From an uncultured Ruminococcus sp. (GTDB lineage: Bacteria > Bacillota > Clostridia > Oscillospirales > Ruminococcaceae), in the NCBI GenBank assembly GCA_937942105.1, contig CALDFS010000286.1:1-15467 (forward strand): a stretch of DNA of 15,467 nucleotides, read 5' to 3'. A model generated the notes under the pieces. That model searched no databases. It saw nothing but the letters and a program-made list of their open reading frames with translations, and was not told where the DNA came from. Made by a program: the position numbers and the translations under genes. Shown here in pieces: positions 5,357 to 12,308 of this stretch (positions within the stretch are counted from its first letter, which is position 1; each line of letters starts with the position of its first letter).

Positions 5357-7093
5357 ATGAAGGAAGAAAATCTTAAAAAAATCCATGAGCTTTACGACCT
5401 CTGGCTTGCAAACGCCACCGAGGACAAGGATCTTATCGAAGAGCTTGAATCGATAAAAGGGGACGATGAAGCTATAAATGACCGCTTCTACCGCGACCTT
5501 GAATTCGGCACAGGCGGACTGCGCGGAGTTATCGGCGCGGGAAGCTACAGACTGAATATCTACACCATCCGCCGCGCCACACAGGGTCTTGCAGACTACG
5601 TAAACGGCGCTTTTGAGAATGCCGCAGTCGCTATCGCCTATGATTCAAGAATCAAGTCGGATGTTTTTGCACGTGAAGCCGCAAGGGTTCTTGCCGGCAA
5701 CGGAATAAAAGCGTATATCTATTCCGAGCTTATGCCAACCCCAATGCTTTCCTGGGCGGTAAGAGCTTTGAGCTGCAAGGCCGGTATCGTCTGCACTGCT
5801 TCGCACAACCCATCTAAGTACAACGGCTATAAGGCCTACGGCGCCGATGGCTGCCAAATGACCATAGAGGCTGCTGATATCGTGCTTTCAAAGATAAATG
5901 CCGTTGACATGTTCGGCGGGGCAAAGCTTGTTGACTTCGACGAGGGCATTAAGTCCGGCATGATTGAATTTATCAAGCAGGATGTCATCGAAGCCTACCT
6001 CGATGAGGTTCAGAAGCAGCAAATCCACCCCGAGGTTTGCGCATCGAGCGGACTCAAAGTAGTATATACCCCCTTAAACGGCACAGGCAACAAGCCTGTT
6101 CGCGCAATACTTAAAAGAATCGGCGTAAGCGAGGTTACGGTAGTCCCCGAGCAGGAGATGCCCGACGGTCACTTCCCCACCTGCCCATTCCCGAACCCCG
6201 AAATCAAGGAGGCTCTGCACCTTGGATTAGAGCTTTGCAAAACCGTCAAGCCCGACCTTCTTTTGGCCACCGACCCCGACTGCGACAGAGTTGGTATCGC
6301 TGTCCCGGATAAGGACGGCAACTACGTTCTGTTCAGCGGCAACGAAGTCGGAGCTATGCTGCTTGAATACATCTGCAAGGAAAGAATCGCGCTGGGCAAG
6401 ATGCCGCAAAACCCTGTTGCCATAAAGTCGATAGTTTCAACAGCCATTGCGGATGAAATTGCAAAGGATTACGGCGTTGAAATGCGCAATGTACTTACAG
6501 GCTTCAAGTTCATCGGCGAGCAGATAGGATACCTCGAAGTAGCTGGCGAGGCTGACAGATTCATCTTCGGCTTTGAAGAGAGCTATGGCTACCTCGGCGG
6601 TTCTTATGTAAGAGATAAGGACGCTGTTATCGGCTCGATGCTTATATGCGAGATGGCTGCCTACTACCGCTCAATCGGCGTAAGCCTGCTCGAAGCAAGA
6701 GAAGCCATGTACAAGAAGTACGGCAACTACGTCCACACCGTTGCAAGCTTCACCTGCGAGGGCGCTGCCGGCATGGAGGAAATGGCAAGAATAATGAGCG
6801 GTCTGCACGCAGGCTATCCCGAAGCCATCTGCGGCTTTAAGGTAGTTAAGGTTGACGATTACGAGAAGAGCGAAACGCTCGACATTGCAACCGGCGCAAA
6901 AACCGCAATCACCCTTCCTAAATCGGACGTTCTGTGCTACACCCTTGAAAACAGAGCGACGGTTATTATAAGACCCTCCGGCACAGAGCCTAAGATAAAG
7001 GCTTACTACACCACCGTCTGCGCAAGCAGAGAGGAAGCGGTTGAGCTTGGCGAAAAGATTGCGGCATATGTTAAGAATATGCTGGGCTTCTGA
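5357..7093 (+). CDS. pgcA: Phosphoglucomutase / phosphomannomutase (alpha-D-phosphohexomutase), 578 aa
   Basis: Cytoplasmic enzyme interconverting glucose-1-phosphate and glucose-6-phosphate (and probably mannose phosphates), linking glycolysis to UDP-glucose and cell-wall or glycan synthesis. All four active-site loops are intact: TASHNP (147-152, phosphoserine S149), the metal-binding DPDCDR (306-311), the sugar-specificity loop GFEESYGY (405-412) and the phosphate-binding loop RPSGTEPK (539-546). The N-terminal FGTGGLRG (50-57) is the usual first family block. Length and domain order match the Gram-positive PgcA subgroup (about 575-580 aa). The ATG is preceded by GGGAG. It is monocistronic, bounded by its own promoter and a strong terminator. 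The assignment to the family is secure; the preference between glucose and mannose phosphate is inferred. Confidence 0.95.
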   Translation: MKEENLKKIHELYDLWLANATEDKDLIEELESIKGDDEAINDRFYRDLEFGTGGLRGVIGAGSYRLNIYTIRRATQGLADYVNGAFENAAVAIAYDSRIKSDVFAREAARVLAGNGIKAYIYSELMPTPMLSWAVRALSCKAGIVCTASHNPSKYNGYKAYGADGCQMTIEAADIVLSKINAVDMFGGAKLVDFDEGIKSGMIEFIKQDVIEAYLDEVQKQQIHPEVCASSGLKVVYTPLNGTGNKPVRAILKRIGVSEVTVVPEQEMPDGHFPTCPFPNPEIKEALHLGLELCKTVKPDLLLATDPDCDRVGIAVPDKDGNYVLFSGNEVGAMLLEYICKERIALGKMPQNPVAIKSIVSTAIADEIAKDYGVEMRNVLTGFKFIGEQIGYLEVAGEADRFIFGFEESYGYLGGSYVRDKDAVIGSMLICEMAAYYRSIGVSLLEAREAMYKKYGNYVHTVASFTCEGAAGMEEMARIMSGLHAGYPEAICGFKVVKVDDYEKSETLDIATGAKTAITLPKSDVLCYTLENRATVIIRPSGTEPKIKAYYTTVCASREEAVELGEKIAAYVKNMLGF

Positions 7094-7130
7094 GATTCTA
7101 AGTGAAGCAAGCAATAATTGAATACTGAAT

Positions 7131-7190
7131 ATCGGCACAGAATCACTTTGCTTCGTGATTCTGCGCCGATTATTTATAAATATTTTTTGA
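7131..7190 (+). terminator. Strong intrinsic terminator after pgcA
   Basis: A 16-nt arm (7131-7146) pairs with 7155-7170 at 15 of 16 positions around an 8-nt loop, followed by an A/T-rich tail ending in TTTTTT. The stem is nearly symmetrical. Confidence 0.8.
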
Positions 7191-7193
7191 AAA

Positions 7194-7230
7194 TTGCACC
7201 AAATCTCTGTTTTATATTGTACTTATATAT
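7194..7230 (+). promoter_or_regulatory. Predicted ECF promoter of the sigma gene (site A, autoregulation)
   Basis: TTGCACC (7194-7200) stands in the -35 position; 19 nt after TTGCA comes TGTA (7218-7221), followed by CTTATATAT. The same arrangement with the same 19-nt spacing precedes the genes at 8579 and 10405. It does not fit a sigma-A promoter with a 17-nt spacer, but the TGCAmC...TGTA layout is like ECF promoters (compare TGAAAC/CGTA for SigW). Confidence 0.7.
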
Positions 7231-7260
7231 AGACGAGCTGAAAAAGGAAGTGACAGTATA

Positions 7261-7803
7261 ATGCCCTTACTCTGCGCCGCGCTTATAGACAACCCGAGCG
7301 ACAAGGAAAAATTCCTGCAAATTTACCACTACTACAAACACATCATGTATGCCAAAGCGATGTCGATACTGCACAACCCCGCTCTGGCAGAGGAAGCCGT
7401 TCAGGAGAGCTTTTTGAACATCGCAAAAAATATTTCAAAAATTCTTCCGGCAGACTGCACCAAAACGTTTTCCTTAGCTGTAATTATAGTTAGGAACATT
7501 TCGATAAATATGCTGAAAAAGGAGCATTTCGAGGTGCGTGAAGCAATCGACGAAAAAGCAGAAGATGTCAGCATAAATGTTTTATCACAGGTAATGTCGG
7601 AACAAGGATATGAATACCTTCTGTCTCTGATAAACGGTCTTGACGATATCTATAGAGACGTTCTTATCCTTAAACTTACAATGGGTTACGACTCGGCAGA
7701 GATATCCGAGCTTTTAGGAATTCCCATAAACACAGTGAACTCGCGGATATTCCGCGGCAAAAATATCCTTAAAAAGAAGCTGGAGGGTTACACAAATGAA
7801 TAA
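7261..7803 (+). CDS. ECF-type RNA polymerase sigma factor (180 aa)
   Basis: Predicted extracytoplasmic-function sigma factor. Region 2 spans about residues 15-82 (the core-binding and -10 segment around ALAEEAVQESFLNIAKN, then IIVRNISINMLKK). A linker of about 35 residues follows. Region 4 is at about 117-172 with the helix-turn-helix MGYDSAEISELLGIPINTVNSRIFRGKNILKK. Regions 1 and 3 are absent, as expected for ECF. AAAGGAAGTG precedes the ATG. The stop codon overlaps the start of the next gene, a membrane anti-sigma factor, by 8 nt. A promoter of the class repeated in this cluster lies immediately upstream, which suggests autoregulation. The inducing signal is unknown. I do not assign an ECF group. 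Confidence 0.92.
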   Translation: MPLLCAALIDNPSDKEKFLQIYHYYKHIMYAKAMSILHNPALAEEAVQESFLNIAKNISKILPADCTKTFSLAVIIVRNISINMLKKEHFEVREAIDEKAEDVSINVLSQVMSEQGYEYLLSLINGLDDIYRDVLILKLTMGYDSAEISELLGIPINTVNSRIFRGKNILKKKLEGYTNE

Positions 7804-8506
7804 CAGGCTTAAAAACAACGATAAAATATTCGACGATATTCTAAGCGGCGCACTGCTCACATATGCCGAAAATGAAATCCGCGAGCTTAATGATATCCCC
7901 TGTGAGCATACCTTTTCGTTTGGATTTGAAAGGAAAATAACCAAGATTGCAAAGAGCATTTCGCTTAGAAAAGCCGCAAAGACCGCGCTTAAAGGCACGC
8001 TGAAAGCAACGATGTCTGCTGCGTGTGTGCTTGGAGTTGTTTTTATGGTACTTATGACCCAGCCGAGAGTTTATGCGGCGGTGCTTGATGCTGTAAGAGA
8101 TATTAATACCGACCACGACGAGTTCACCTTTCCCGATAATGATTATTCTGAAGGCTCAGCCTATCTCAACCAAAACATACGCCTGCATAACCTTCCGGAA
8201 GAATTTGTGCTTCGCCAGATATATTTCTCAGATTCTGATATTTCCATAACTTATGAATCGATATACGGAGATGATATCATCAGTTTTACCTACGGAATAT
8301 CGCATAGCGGCTCATTGATATGTATAGATAACGAGCATCACTCATACACAAAATTAAACAAAAACGGAATTGAATATCACTGCTATGAAAAAACAGATGA
8401 CAACTCTGACAATATGCTGCTTTGGGTAAATGACGGTTACAATTTTATGATTACTGCACAGCTGCCTATGGACGAATTAGTGCAAATGGCTGAAAATGTA
8501 GAATGA
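7796..8506 (+). CDS. Membrane anti-sigma factor, DUF4367-like (236 aa)
   Basis: Predicted single-pass membrane protein that holds the adjacent ECF sigma factor inactive. The N-terminal ~65 residues are cytoplasmic and include AENEIRELNDIPCEHTFSFGFERKI, a layout typical of clostridial anti-sigma proteins. A transmembrane helix lies at about residues 71-88 (ATMSAACVLGVVFMVLM). The extracytoplasmic C-terminal part (~95-236) is beta-rich with YESIYGDDIISFTYGI and resembles the DUF4367 sensor domain. There is no classical zinc-binding HxxxCxxC motif. Translation is coupled to the sigma gene: the frames overlap by 8 nt and GGAGGG lies just upstream. The role is inferred from gene order and topology as much as from sequence. 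Confidence 0.85.
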   Translation: MNNRLKNNDKIFDDILSGALLTYAENEIRELNDIPCEHTFSFGFERKITKIAKSISLRKAAKTALKGTLKATMSAACVLGVVFMVLMTQPRVYAAVLDAVRDINTDHDEFTFPDNDYSEGSAYLNQNIRLHNLPEEFVLRQIYFSDSDISITYESIYGDDIISFTYGISHSGSLICIDNEHHSYTKLNKNGIEYHCYEKTDDNSDNMLLWVNDGYNFMITAQLPMDELVQMAENVE

Positions 8507-8516
8507 TTTAAAATAG

Positions 8517-8550
8517 CTGCACCAAGTTTTCAAAATTTATTGTAGTTATA
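8517..8550 (+). promoter_or_regulatory. Predicted ECF promoter of the small secreted protein gene (site B)
   Basis: CTGCACC (8517-8523), 19 nt after CTGCA, TGTA (8541-8544), then GTTATATAT. It shares TGCACCAA and TATTGTA with site A at identical spacing, while the bases between them differ. It lies between the anti-sigma gene and the gene at 8579. Confidence 0.72.
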
Positions 8551-8578
8551 TATGAAGACAAAATAAGGAGGACTTTTA

Positions 8579-8977
8579 ATGAAAAAAATAGTAAAAAAAT
8601 CACTCATGCTCTTGACGGCTATTTTGCTGCTCACGGTTTTTGCAGCATCAGTTTATGCTGTTCAGCCGAGGTACACAACCGTCAGCAATGTCAGGCTTAC
8701 AATTACGCCCACGGCTAATGGCGCTTCATGCTATTGCAAGATTGAAGGCAATTCAAACGTCACCAGCATAACTGACGGAGTTATGGAACTTAGGGACAGC
8801 AGCGGAACGGTTGTTGCAACTTGGTCGAACCTTTCCGCATCCGGCAGACAGCTTACTGTTACAAGAACCGCAGCAAATGTTTCCAAAGGCGAAACCTACA
8901 CGCTGACAATAACCGCTTATGCAAATACATCAACTTCCAGCGAATATATAAGCGAAGCTGTCTCAGGAACTTGCTAA
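8579..8977 (+). CDS. Small secreted beta-rich protein, predicted target of the ECF sigma factor (132 aa)
   Basis: The first ~27 residues are a Sec signal peptide (MKKIVKKSL, a hydrophobic core, then ASVYA with likely cleavage before VQPRY); there is no lipobox. The mature ~105 residues are rich in Thr, Ser and Val with alternating beta-strand patterns (VSNVRLTITPT, GVMELRDSSGTVVATWSNL, GETYTLTITAYANTS), as in Ig-like or fibronectin-like folds. Cysteines near the middle (SCYCK) and at the C-terminus (C132) could form a disulfide. AAGGAGG precedes the ATG. Promoter site B lies directly upstream. No family is recognised; a surface or envelope role is inferred from export and co-regulation. Confidence 0.8.
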   Translation: MKKIVKKSLMLLTAILLLTVFAASVYAVQPRYTTVSNVRLTITPTANGASCYCKIEGNSNVTSITDGVMELRDSSGTVVATWSNLSASGRQLTVTRTAANVSKGETYTLTITAYANTSTSSEYISEAVSGTC

Positions 8978-9183
8978 GGAATAAAGCAAAGAAAGGCACT
9001 GGGGACAGCCCAGCACCAGGAATTATATGTAAATATACGAACATAGTCAACGCGCTTGAGGTAAATATGTATTGATTTTTCTTTGTACAGCCACATATCT
9101 AACAATCAGCAAATGGTGAAGTGGGTTTGATAATCGGCATACTCTATCGTGCAATAGCGACATGATTAGAAAGGATTAGTGGT
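8978..9183. other. Gap before the first lipoprotein gene
   Basis: About 206 nt with no plausible gene. CTGGG/CCCAG around GACAG (about 9000-9014) gives a short hairpin without a T-run. No copy of the cluster promoter motif was found here, and no convincing sigma-A promoter for the gene at 9184. Confidence 0.45.
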
Positions 9184-9822
9184 ATGAAAGAAGCTTATAA
9201 AGTTATGATTGTGATACTTTTGGTTATCTTAGCTATGCTAATGTGTTCCTGTCAATCGAAAGGTGCGAAAAAATCTGACGATGTACCGTCGGAGAATTCC
9301 CATCCTATAGACATTATTGTCAGCAACGAGACAGGCGGCGAGAGCACAAATAAGCAGACTGTTTCTGACAGTTCTGAACAAGAAACCGATTTTCCGTCCA
9401 CCTCGAAAAACGAGCCAGTCTCTGAATATGAAGAAAAAACTTTTAACATAGACGATTTTCCATATGGTACACGTCCTCTTGACAAAAATATAAACTACAA
9501 CTCGGATGTTGTTTCTGTGGAGACTAGCGAGGAATTTGATGAAGTTGAGGGTAAAACCAAATACTTTTGCACAGTTTATAATCTAAGTGAGGATGAAATA
9601 GAGGTTGACGGTACGTTTAATACTCACGCATATATTGGAGGCGGCGAGTGGGTTGACGTTACATACGGAGACAGCTCCTTGGATGTGTTTGTTATTGCTC
9701 CGGGCGAAAGTGTAAAAATTCAATATTGGCTTACAGGGCTGCCTGAGGGAACTTACCGAATTGTAGGAAGATTTTGGACATCTGACACGATAGAAACCCA
9801 ATACTTTTCGTTTATGCAGTGA
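9184..9822 (+). CDS. Lipoprotein with C-terminal Ig-like domain (212 aa)
   Basis: The N-terminus MKEAYKVMIVILLVILAMLMCSCQ is a lipoprotein signal; the second cysteine of MCSC (C23) is the probable lipidated residue. Residues ~25-85 are a Ser/Thr/Glu/Asn-rich linker of low complexity, typical of spacers across the cell wall. Residues ~100-212 form a beta-rich domain (YFCTVYNLSEDEIEVDGTFNTHAY, APGESVKIQYWLTGLPEGTYRIVGRFWT). Its ending, with LPEGTYRIVGRF, resembles bacterial Ig-like domains found in small clostridial lipoproteins (Big_14 type); this is by pattern memory only. AGAAAGGA precedes the ATG by about 8 nt. Its location after the secreted protein gene suggests membership in the same envelope regulon. 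Confidence 0.8.
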   Translation: MKEAYKVMIVILLVILAMLMCSCQSKGAKKSDDVPSENSHPIDIIVSNETGGESTNKQTVSDSSEQETDFPSTSKNEPVSEYEEKTFNIDDFPYGTRPLDKNINYNSDVVSVETSEEFDEVEGKTKYFCTVYNLSEDEIEVDGTFNTHAYIGGGEWVDVTYGDSSLDVFVIAPGESVKIQYWLTGLPEGTYRIVGRFWTSDTIETQYFSFMQ

Positions 9823-9920
9823 AGGAGACGTCTGATAAACAAGATGTTTTGCCTCACATTCTATCCTATTTTTTGAGTATTTCGTTACAGAGAAAAAACA
9901 TTTCAGAACTTTTTTGAAAG

Positions 9921-9951
9921 TTGCAACCAATGGCAAGAAAATCGTACTTAT
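9921..9951 (+). promoter_or_regulatory. Possible ECF promoter, divergent copy without a clear gene (site C)
   Basis: TTGCAACC (9921-9928) and CGTACTTATA (9943-9952) match the two halves of site A (TTGCACC and TGTACTTATA), but 17 rather than 19 nt separate TTGCA from CGTA. The spacing difference lowers confidence. Confidence 0.4.
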
Positions 9952-10134
9952 AGAACGAAAGAACGTGTATAGCACTCTGCAGATTGCAGATGAGCTGCAT
10001 GAATTTCAAATACTAATATAGGAGGTTAAATTGGCAATAATATCATTTACTGCTCGGAGTAGGCTTGTGCGATGATCTGCTTTTTTCACCCTCTGTTTTT
10101 TGGCTCTGATTAAAGATTAGCAGGACGGAGAAAC

Positions 10135-10200
10135 ATGCGTTATTCATCTGACCGGATACTACAAATAGCCAAAATTTTAACAATCCCCTTCAATCTTTAA
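10135..10200 (+). CDS. Possible 21-aa peptide
   Basis: A short frame MRYSSDRILQIAKILTIPFNL with GGACGGAG 4-8 nt before the ATG, ending just before a strong hairpin. It is amphipathic with a basic N-terminus. It lies downstream of promoter-like site C. A frame this short arises easily by chance and no relative is recognised. Confidence 0.2.
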   Translation: MRYSSDRILQIAKILTIPFNL

Positions 10201-10207
10201 ATACAAG

Positions 10208-10239
10208 CCATCCGCCGCTCAATACAGGGCGGCGGATGG
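10208..10239 (+). other. Perfect 11-bp GC-rich hairpin
   Basis: CCATCCGCCGC (10208-10218) and GCGGCGGATGG (10229-10239) pair perfectly around a 10-nt loop. There is no T-run after it on the + strand. It may end transcription from site C weakly, or insulate the next promoter 60 nt downstream. Confidence 0.6.
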
Positions 10240-10299
10240 TCTATATACCCTCGCCGTCCAATGCGGCTTTTATCAACCAAGAAAAAATTTCCTGCCAAA

Positions 10300-10335
10300 T
10301 TGCAACAAAATGCCATGCAAAATTGTATTATATAT
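10300..10335 (+). promoter_or_regulatory. Predicted ECF promoter of the second lipoprotein gene (site D)
   Basis: TTGCAAC (10300-10306), 19 nt after TTGCA, TGTA (10324-10327), then TTATATATGA. The spacing equals that of sites A and B and the flanking TTATATAT is shared, one base closer. The leader to the ATG at 10405 would be about 70 nt. Confidence 0.68.
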
Positions 10336-10404
10336 GACCCCGCAAAAAGCGGAAAGCATATAATCCATTCGCACCACCACCCCCGCCAAGAAAGGACTGA
10401 TCCA

Positions 10405-11061
10405 ATGAAACACCTATTAGTCATATTTATTGCAATGATATTCACTGCAACCGCTCTTGTATCATGCAGTAAAAATCAATCGGAATCAGCAGATAATATA
10501 AGCAATAATATCATCGGCGCAAATGATGCTGAAATTGAGCACAATATTACTACAGAAACGACAGCATCAGAAATATCCAATGAAACATCCGCCGAACAAA
10601 TAACAGCTTCGCAGTCAAATTCTGACGAAAGCGCAAGTCAAAATCAGAAGCAGACATCCGCGCAGACTACAGATACAGCCCCCGCAGATACTCTCAGCGC
10701 AGATTCAGATATCACCCTGCCGGGCGGAAAAACAATCAAAATAAGCGATATCGAGCGGGTAGTTCTTTACACCAATAACCCCAACGAGCCTGACCCCGAG
10801 GTTGCGAATACCGACAGCATTATAAAAGTGCTCTCCGCGCTCAGCAAAATGAAGCTTGGCGAGCCGGAAACCGGCGGCTGGGTCGGCGGAAACACCATTG
10901 TTATATATTCCGGCGGCGAGCGCTTCAGCCAGATAGCCATAAGCGAAGATGAAATCTACCTTGTAGACAGCATGGATGACAATACCAAGAGCGTCTACCC
11001 GGTAATATCGGGCGGGCTTAGCTATGATGAGTGGAAAGCACTTTTTGCCGACAATGAATGA
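10405..11061 (+). CDS. Lipoprotein of unknown function, predicted ECF regulon member (218 aa)
   Basis: The start at 10405 is chosen because it begins a typical lipoprotein signal (MKHLLVIFIAMIFTATALVSC, lipid cysteine C21) with AAGAAAGGA about 9 nt upstream; the longer frame from 10261 would run through the promoter. Residues ~24-95 are a low-complexity linker of Ser, Thr, Glu, Gln, Asn and Ala. The globular part (~100-218) starts ITLPGGKTIKISDIERVVLYTNNP and has IIKVLSALSKMKLG, a Gly-rich turn, then TIVIYSGGERFSQIAISEDEIYLV, an alternating beta layout. The family is not recognised. It resembles the 9184 protein in architecture (signal, linker, beta domain) and lies under the same promoter class as the sigma gene. 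Confidence 0.8.
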   Translation: MKHLLVIFIAMIFTATALVSCSKNQSESADNISNNIIGANDAEIEHNITTETTASEISNETSAEQITASQSNSDESASQNQKQTSAQTTDTAPADTLSADSDITLPGGKTIKISDIERVVLYTNNPNEPDPEVANTDSIIKVLSALSKMKLGEPETGGWVGGNTIVIYSGGERFSQIAISEDEIYLVDSMDDNTKSVYPVISGGLSYDEWKALFADNE

Positions 11062-11087
11062 TAGCGCTTATGCCGTTCATAAACATC

Positions 11088-11117
11088 AAAACCTCCGATG
11101 GGGATGATTCCCCGTCA
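11088..11117. terminator. Bidirectional terminator between convergent genes
   Basis: ACCTCCGATGGGGA and TCCCCGTCAGAGGT pair over 14 positions (one G-T pair, one mismatch) around TGAT, with AAAA on the left and TTTTT on the right. It can serve both the + lipoprotein gene and the minus ATPase gene. Confidence 0.85.
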
Positions 11118-11124
11118 GAGGTTT

Positions 11125-11886
11125 TTATTCTGCATTGTTTTCGCCGGATAGAAGCTTCTCCACCGCATTATCATCCTCCAAAATCCACTTGGTAACAGCG
11201 TAATGCTCGGTCGAGCGCCAGTCGGTTTTTTCTATCCCCTTTTGCGAAAGCTCGTAAATGACCGCACCCGGGTAAGCCATCACTATCGGCGAGTGGGTGG
11301 AGATTATGAACTGCGAGCCGTGCTCCACAAGCTCGTGCATCCTCACCAGCATTCTAAGCAGCCTCATCGGGGACAATGCCGCCTCCGGTTCATCTAAGAT
11401 GTACAGCCCGTTGCCGCCGAAGCGGTTTTCCATCAGCGCCATGAAGGCTTCCCCATGGGAGCGGTTGTGCAGGCTCACCCCGCCGTAGGAATCAAGCACC
11501 GGCGGCAGTGGGCATTTTATTTTATCCAGCTCTTCAAGATAGGTCGAGGCGTTGTAAAAGCTCTCCGCCCGCAAAAAGTAACCGTCCCGCTCGCGCGAGC
11601 GCCTTGAAACGGTCAGGCAGGTGTGAAGCGGCGAGTGGGTTTCGTTTGTGGAAAAGCAATAGTTTTTGGTTCCGCCCTCGGGGTTGAAGCCGCACTTTAT
11701 CGCTATGGCTTCAATCAGGGTGGACTTGCCCGCGCCGTTCTCGCCGCAGAAGACGGTAACGGCGGAATCGAACCTTAGCTCCCTGTTGTCCCTCAGCCAT
11801 CTTACCGCCGGGATATCGTTAAGATAGGACCCCGCTGGCAGCTCCCCCGTAAAGCGAATTTTGTCCATAAAAATTTTACATTGCAT
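11125..11886 (-). CDS. ABC-like AAA family ATPase, COG3910 type (253 aa)
   Basis: Predicted soluble ATPase of the SMC/RecF/OLD-like class without a coiled-coil insertion or Toprim domain. Motifs in order: Walker A GENGAGKS (48-55), the family block IKCGFNPEGGTKNYCFST (63-80), FLRAESFYNAS (104-114), an ABC-type signature NRSHGE (141-146), Walker B LYILDEPEAAL (161-171) and the H-loop ISTHSPIVMAYPG (195-207). All are intact and the length is normal for COG3910. Members are single-domain and their role is not established. It starts 5 nt after a 55-aa membrane protein gene, suggesting a membrane partner. The ATG at 11886 has only a weak GGGATGA site; a later Met (codon 7) has none, so 11886 is kept. 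Confidence 0.9.
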   Translation of the reverse strand: MQCKIFMDKIRFTGELPAGSYLNDIPAVRWLRDNRELRFDSAVTVFCGENGAGKSTLIEAIAIKCGFNPEGGTKNYCFSTNETHSPLHTCLTVSRRSRERDGYFLRAESFYNASTYLEELDKIKCPLPPVLDSYGGVSLHNRSHGEAFMALMENRFGGNGLYILDEPEAALSPMRLLRMLVRMHELVEHGSQFIISTHSPIVMAYPGAVIYELSQKGIEKTDWRSTEHYAVTKWILEDDNAVEKLLSGENNAE

Positions 11887-11890
11887 TTGG

Positions 11891-12058
11891 TCATCCCGCC
11901 CGCTTGAAGCCCTTGAAATCCTTTTGCTCTTCTGTTATAATGTCGGAGGATGAGTTTAAAAGCTTGGCGTCGTTTCTGCGCTGGATTATCAGCATCGCCG
12001 CCCTGAATTTGTATATACCTATAAGTCCTAAAATAAGCGTCGCTATGTAGAAAAGCAT
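11891..12058 (-). CDS. Small membrane protein encoded upstream of the ATPase (55 aa)
   Basis: A frame MLFYIATLILGLIGIYKF... ending KGFKRAG, in a different phase from the longer overlapping frame. It has one N-terminal hydrophobic segment (about residues 2-15), then a basic stretch (IIQRRNDAK) and a hydrophilic tail with ITEEQKDFKGFKRAG, the pattern of a single-pass protein with a cytoplasmic C-terminus. GGGG lies about 9 nt before the ATG. Its stop is 4 nt before the ATPase ATG, so the two are almost certainly co-translated. A TATAAT box on the minus strand (12098-12093) could be its -10, without a good -35. No family is recognised. The longer alternative frame has no hydrophobic segment and overlaps into the ATPase gene, so it is disfavoured. 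Confidence 0.65.
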   Translation of the reverse strand: MLFYIATLILGLIGIYKFRAAMLIIQRRNDAKLLNSSSDIITEEQKDFKGFKRAG

Positions 12059-12140
12059 TTTTCATTCCCCTTTTTCGTTTTACTTTACTACTATTATATT
12101 GTGCGCTTTGTACACTTATACGGACAAACAACGGCAAATC

Positions 12141-12300
12141 GCCGGATGTTGATACATTTTTTTGTACTGATATTCAAAAAATCCGGTGTTTTATCCGGTA
12201 TCGCCCCGCAGAGCAGGGGTTTTGCGCCCTCTGCTTATCATATAAGACGGAAAACAGCGCCGGATGCCCTCCGGCTTCAGATAGATAATATATCTCCGAG
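12141..12300 (+). promoter_or_regulatory. Structured leader of the Na/Pi transporter operon
   Basis: Four copies of ATCCGG occur in both orientations: complement at 12142-12147, direct at 12181-12186 and 12193-12198 (as ATCCGGT, 12 nt apart), complement at 12260-12265. They can pair with each other in alternative ways. A terminator-like CCCC (12204-12207)/GGGG (12216-12219)/TTTT lies between them, and two hairpins follow: GCCGGA/TCCGGC (12259-12275) and AGATA/TATCT right before the GAGGTG ribosome site. No known riboswitch class is recognised. Confidence 0.4.
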
Positions 12301-12308
12301 GTGATCTG

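Larger units (their letters stand above)
9823..10404. other. 582-nt intergenic region with two ECF-type motifs and a strong hairpin
   Basis: Holds a motif like the cluster promoter (9921-9951), an AGGAGG followed by a 14-codon TTG frame (ending near 10076), a 21-aa frame (10135-10200), a perfect 11-bp hairpin (10208-10239) and the promoter of the next lipoprotein (10300-10335). No longer gene is supported on either strand. It could contain a short regulatory RNA or the remains of a lost gene. Confidence 0.5.

Noticed and set aside
6671..7138. 155-aa minus-strand frame under pgcA
   Set aside because: Antisense shadow of an intact, motif-complete phosphohexomutase gene; no ribosome site or domain.
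9821..9870. AAGGAG followed by a short frame after the 9184 lipoprotein gene
   Set aside because: The spacing to the ATG is too long and the frame stops after about ten codons.
11802..12137. 111-aa minus-strand frame upstream of the ATPase
   Set aside because: It extends about 85 nt into the ATPase gene in another phase and lacks a family; the phase with the 55-aa membrane protein has better spacing and a hydrophobic segment.
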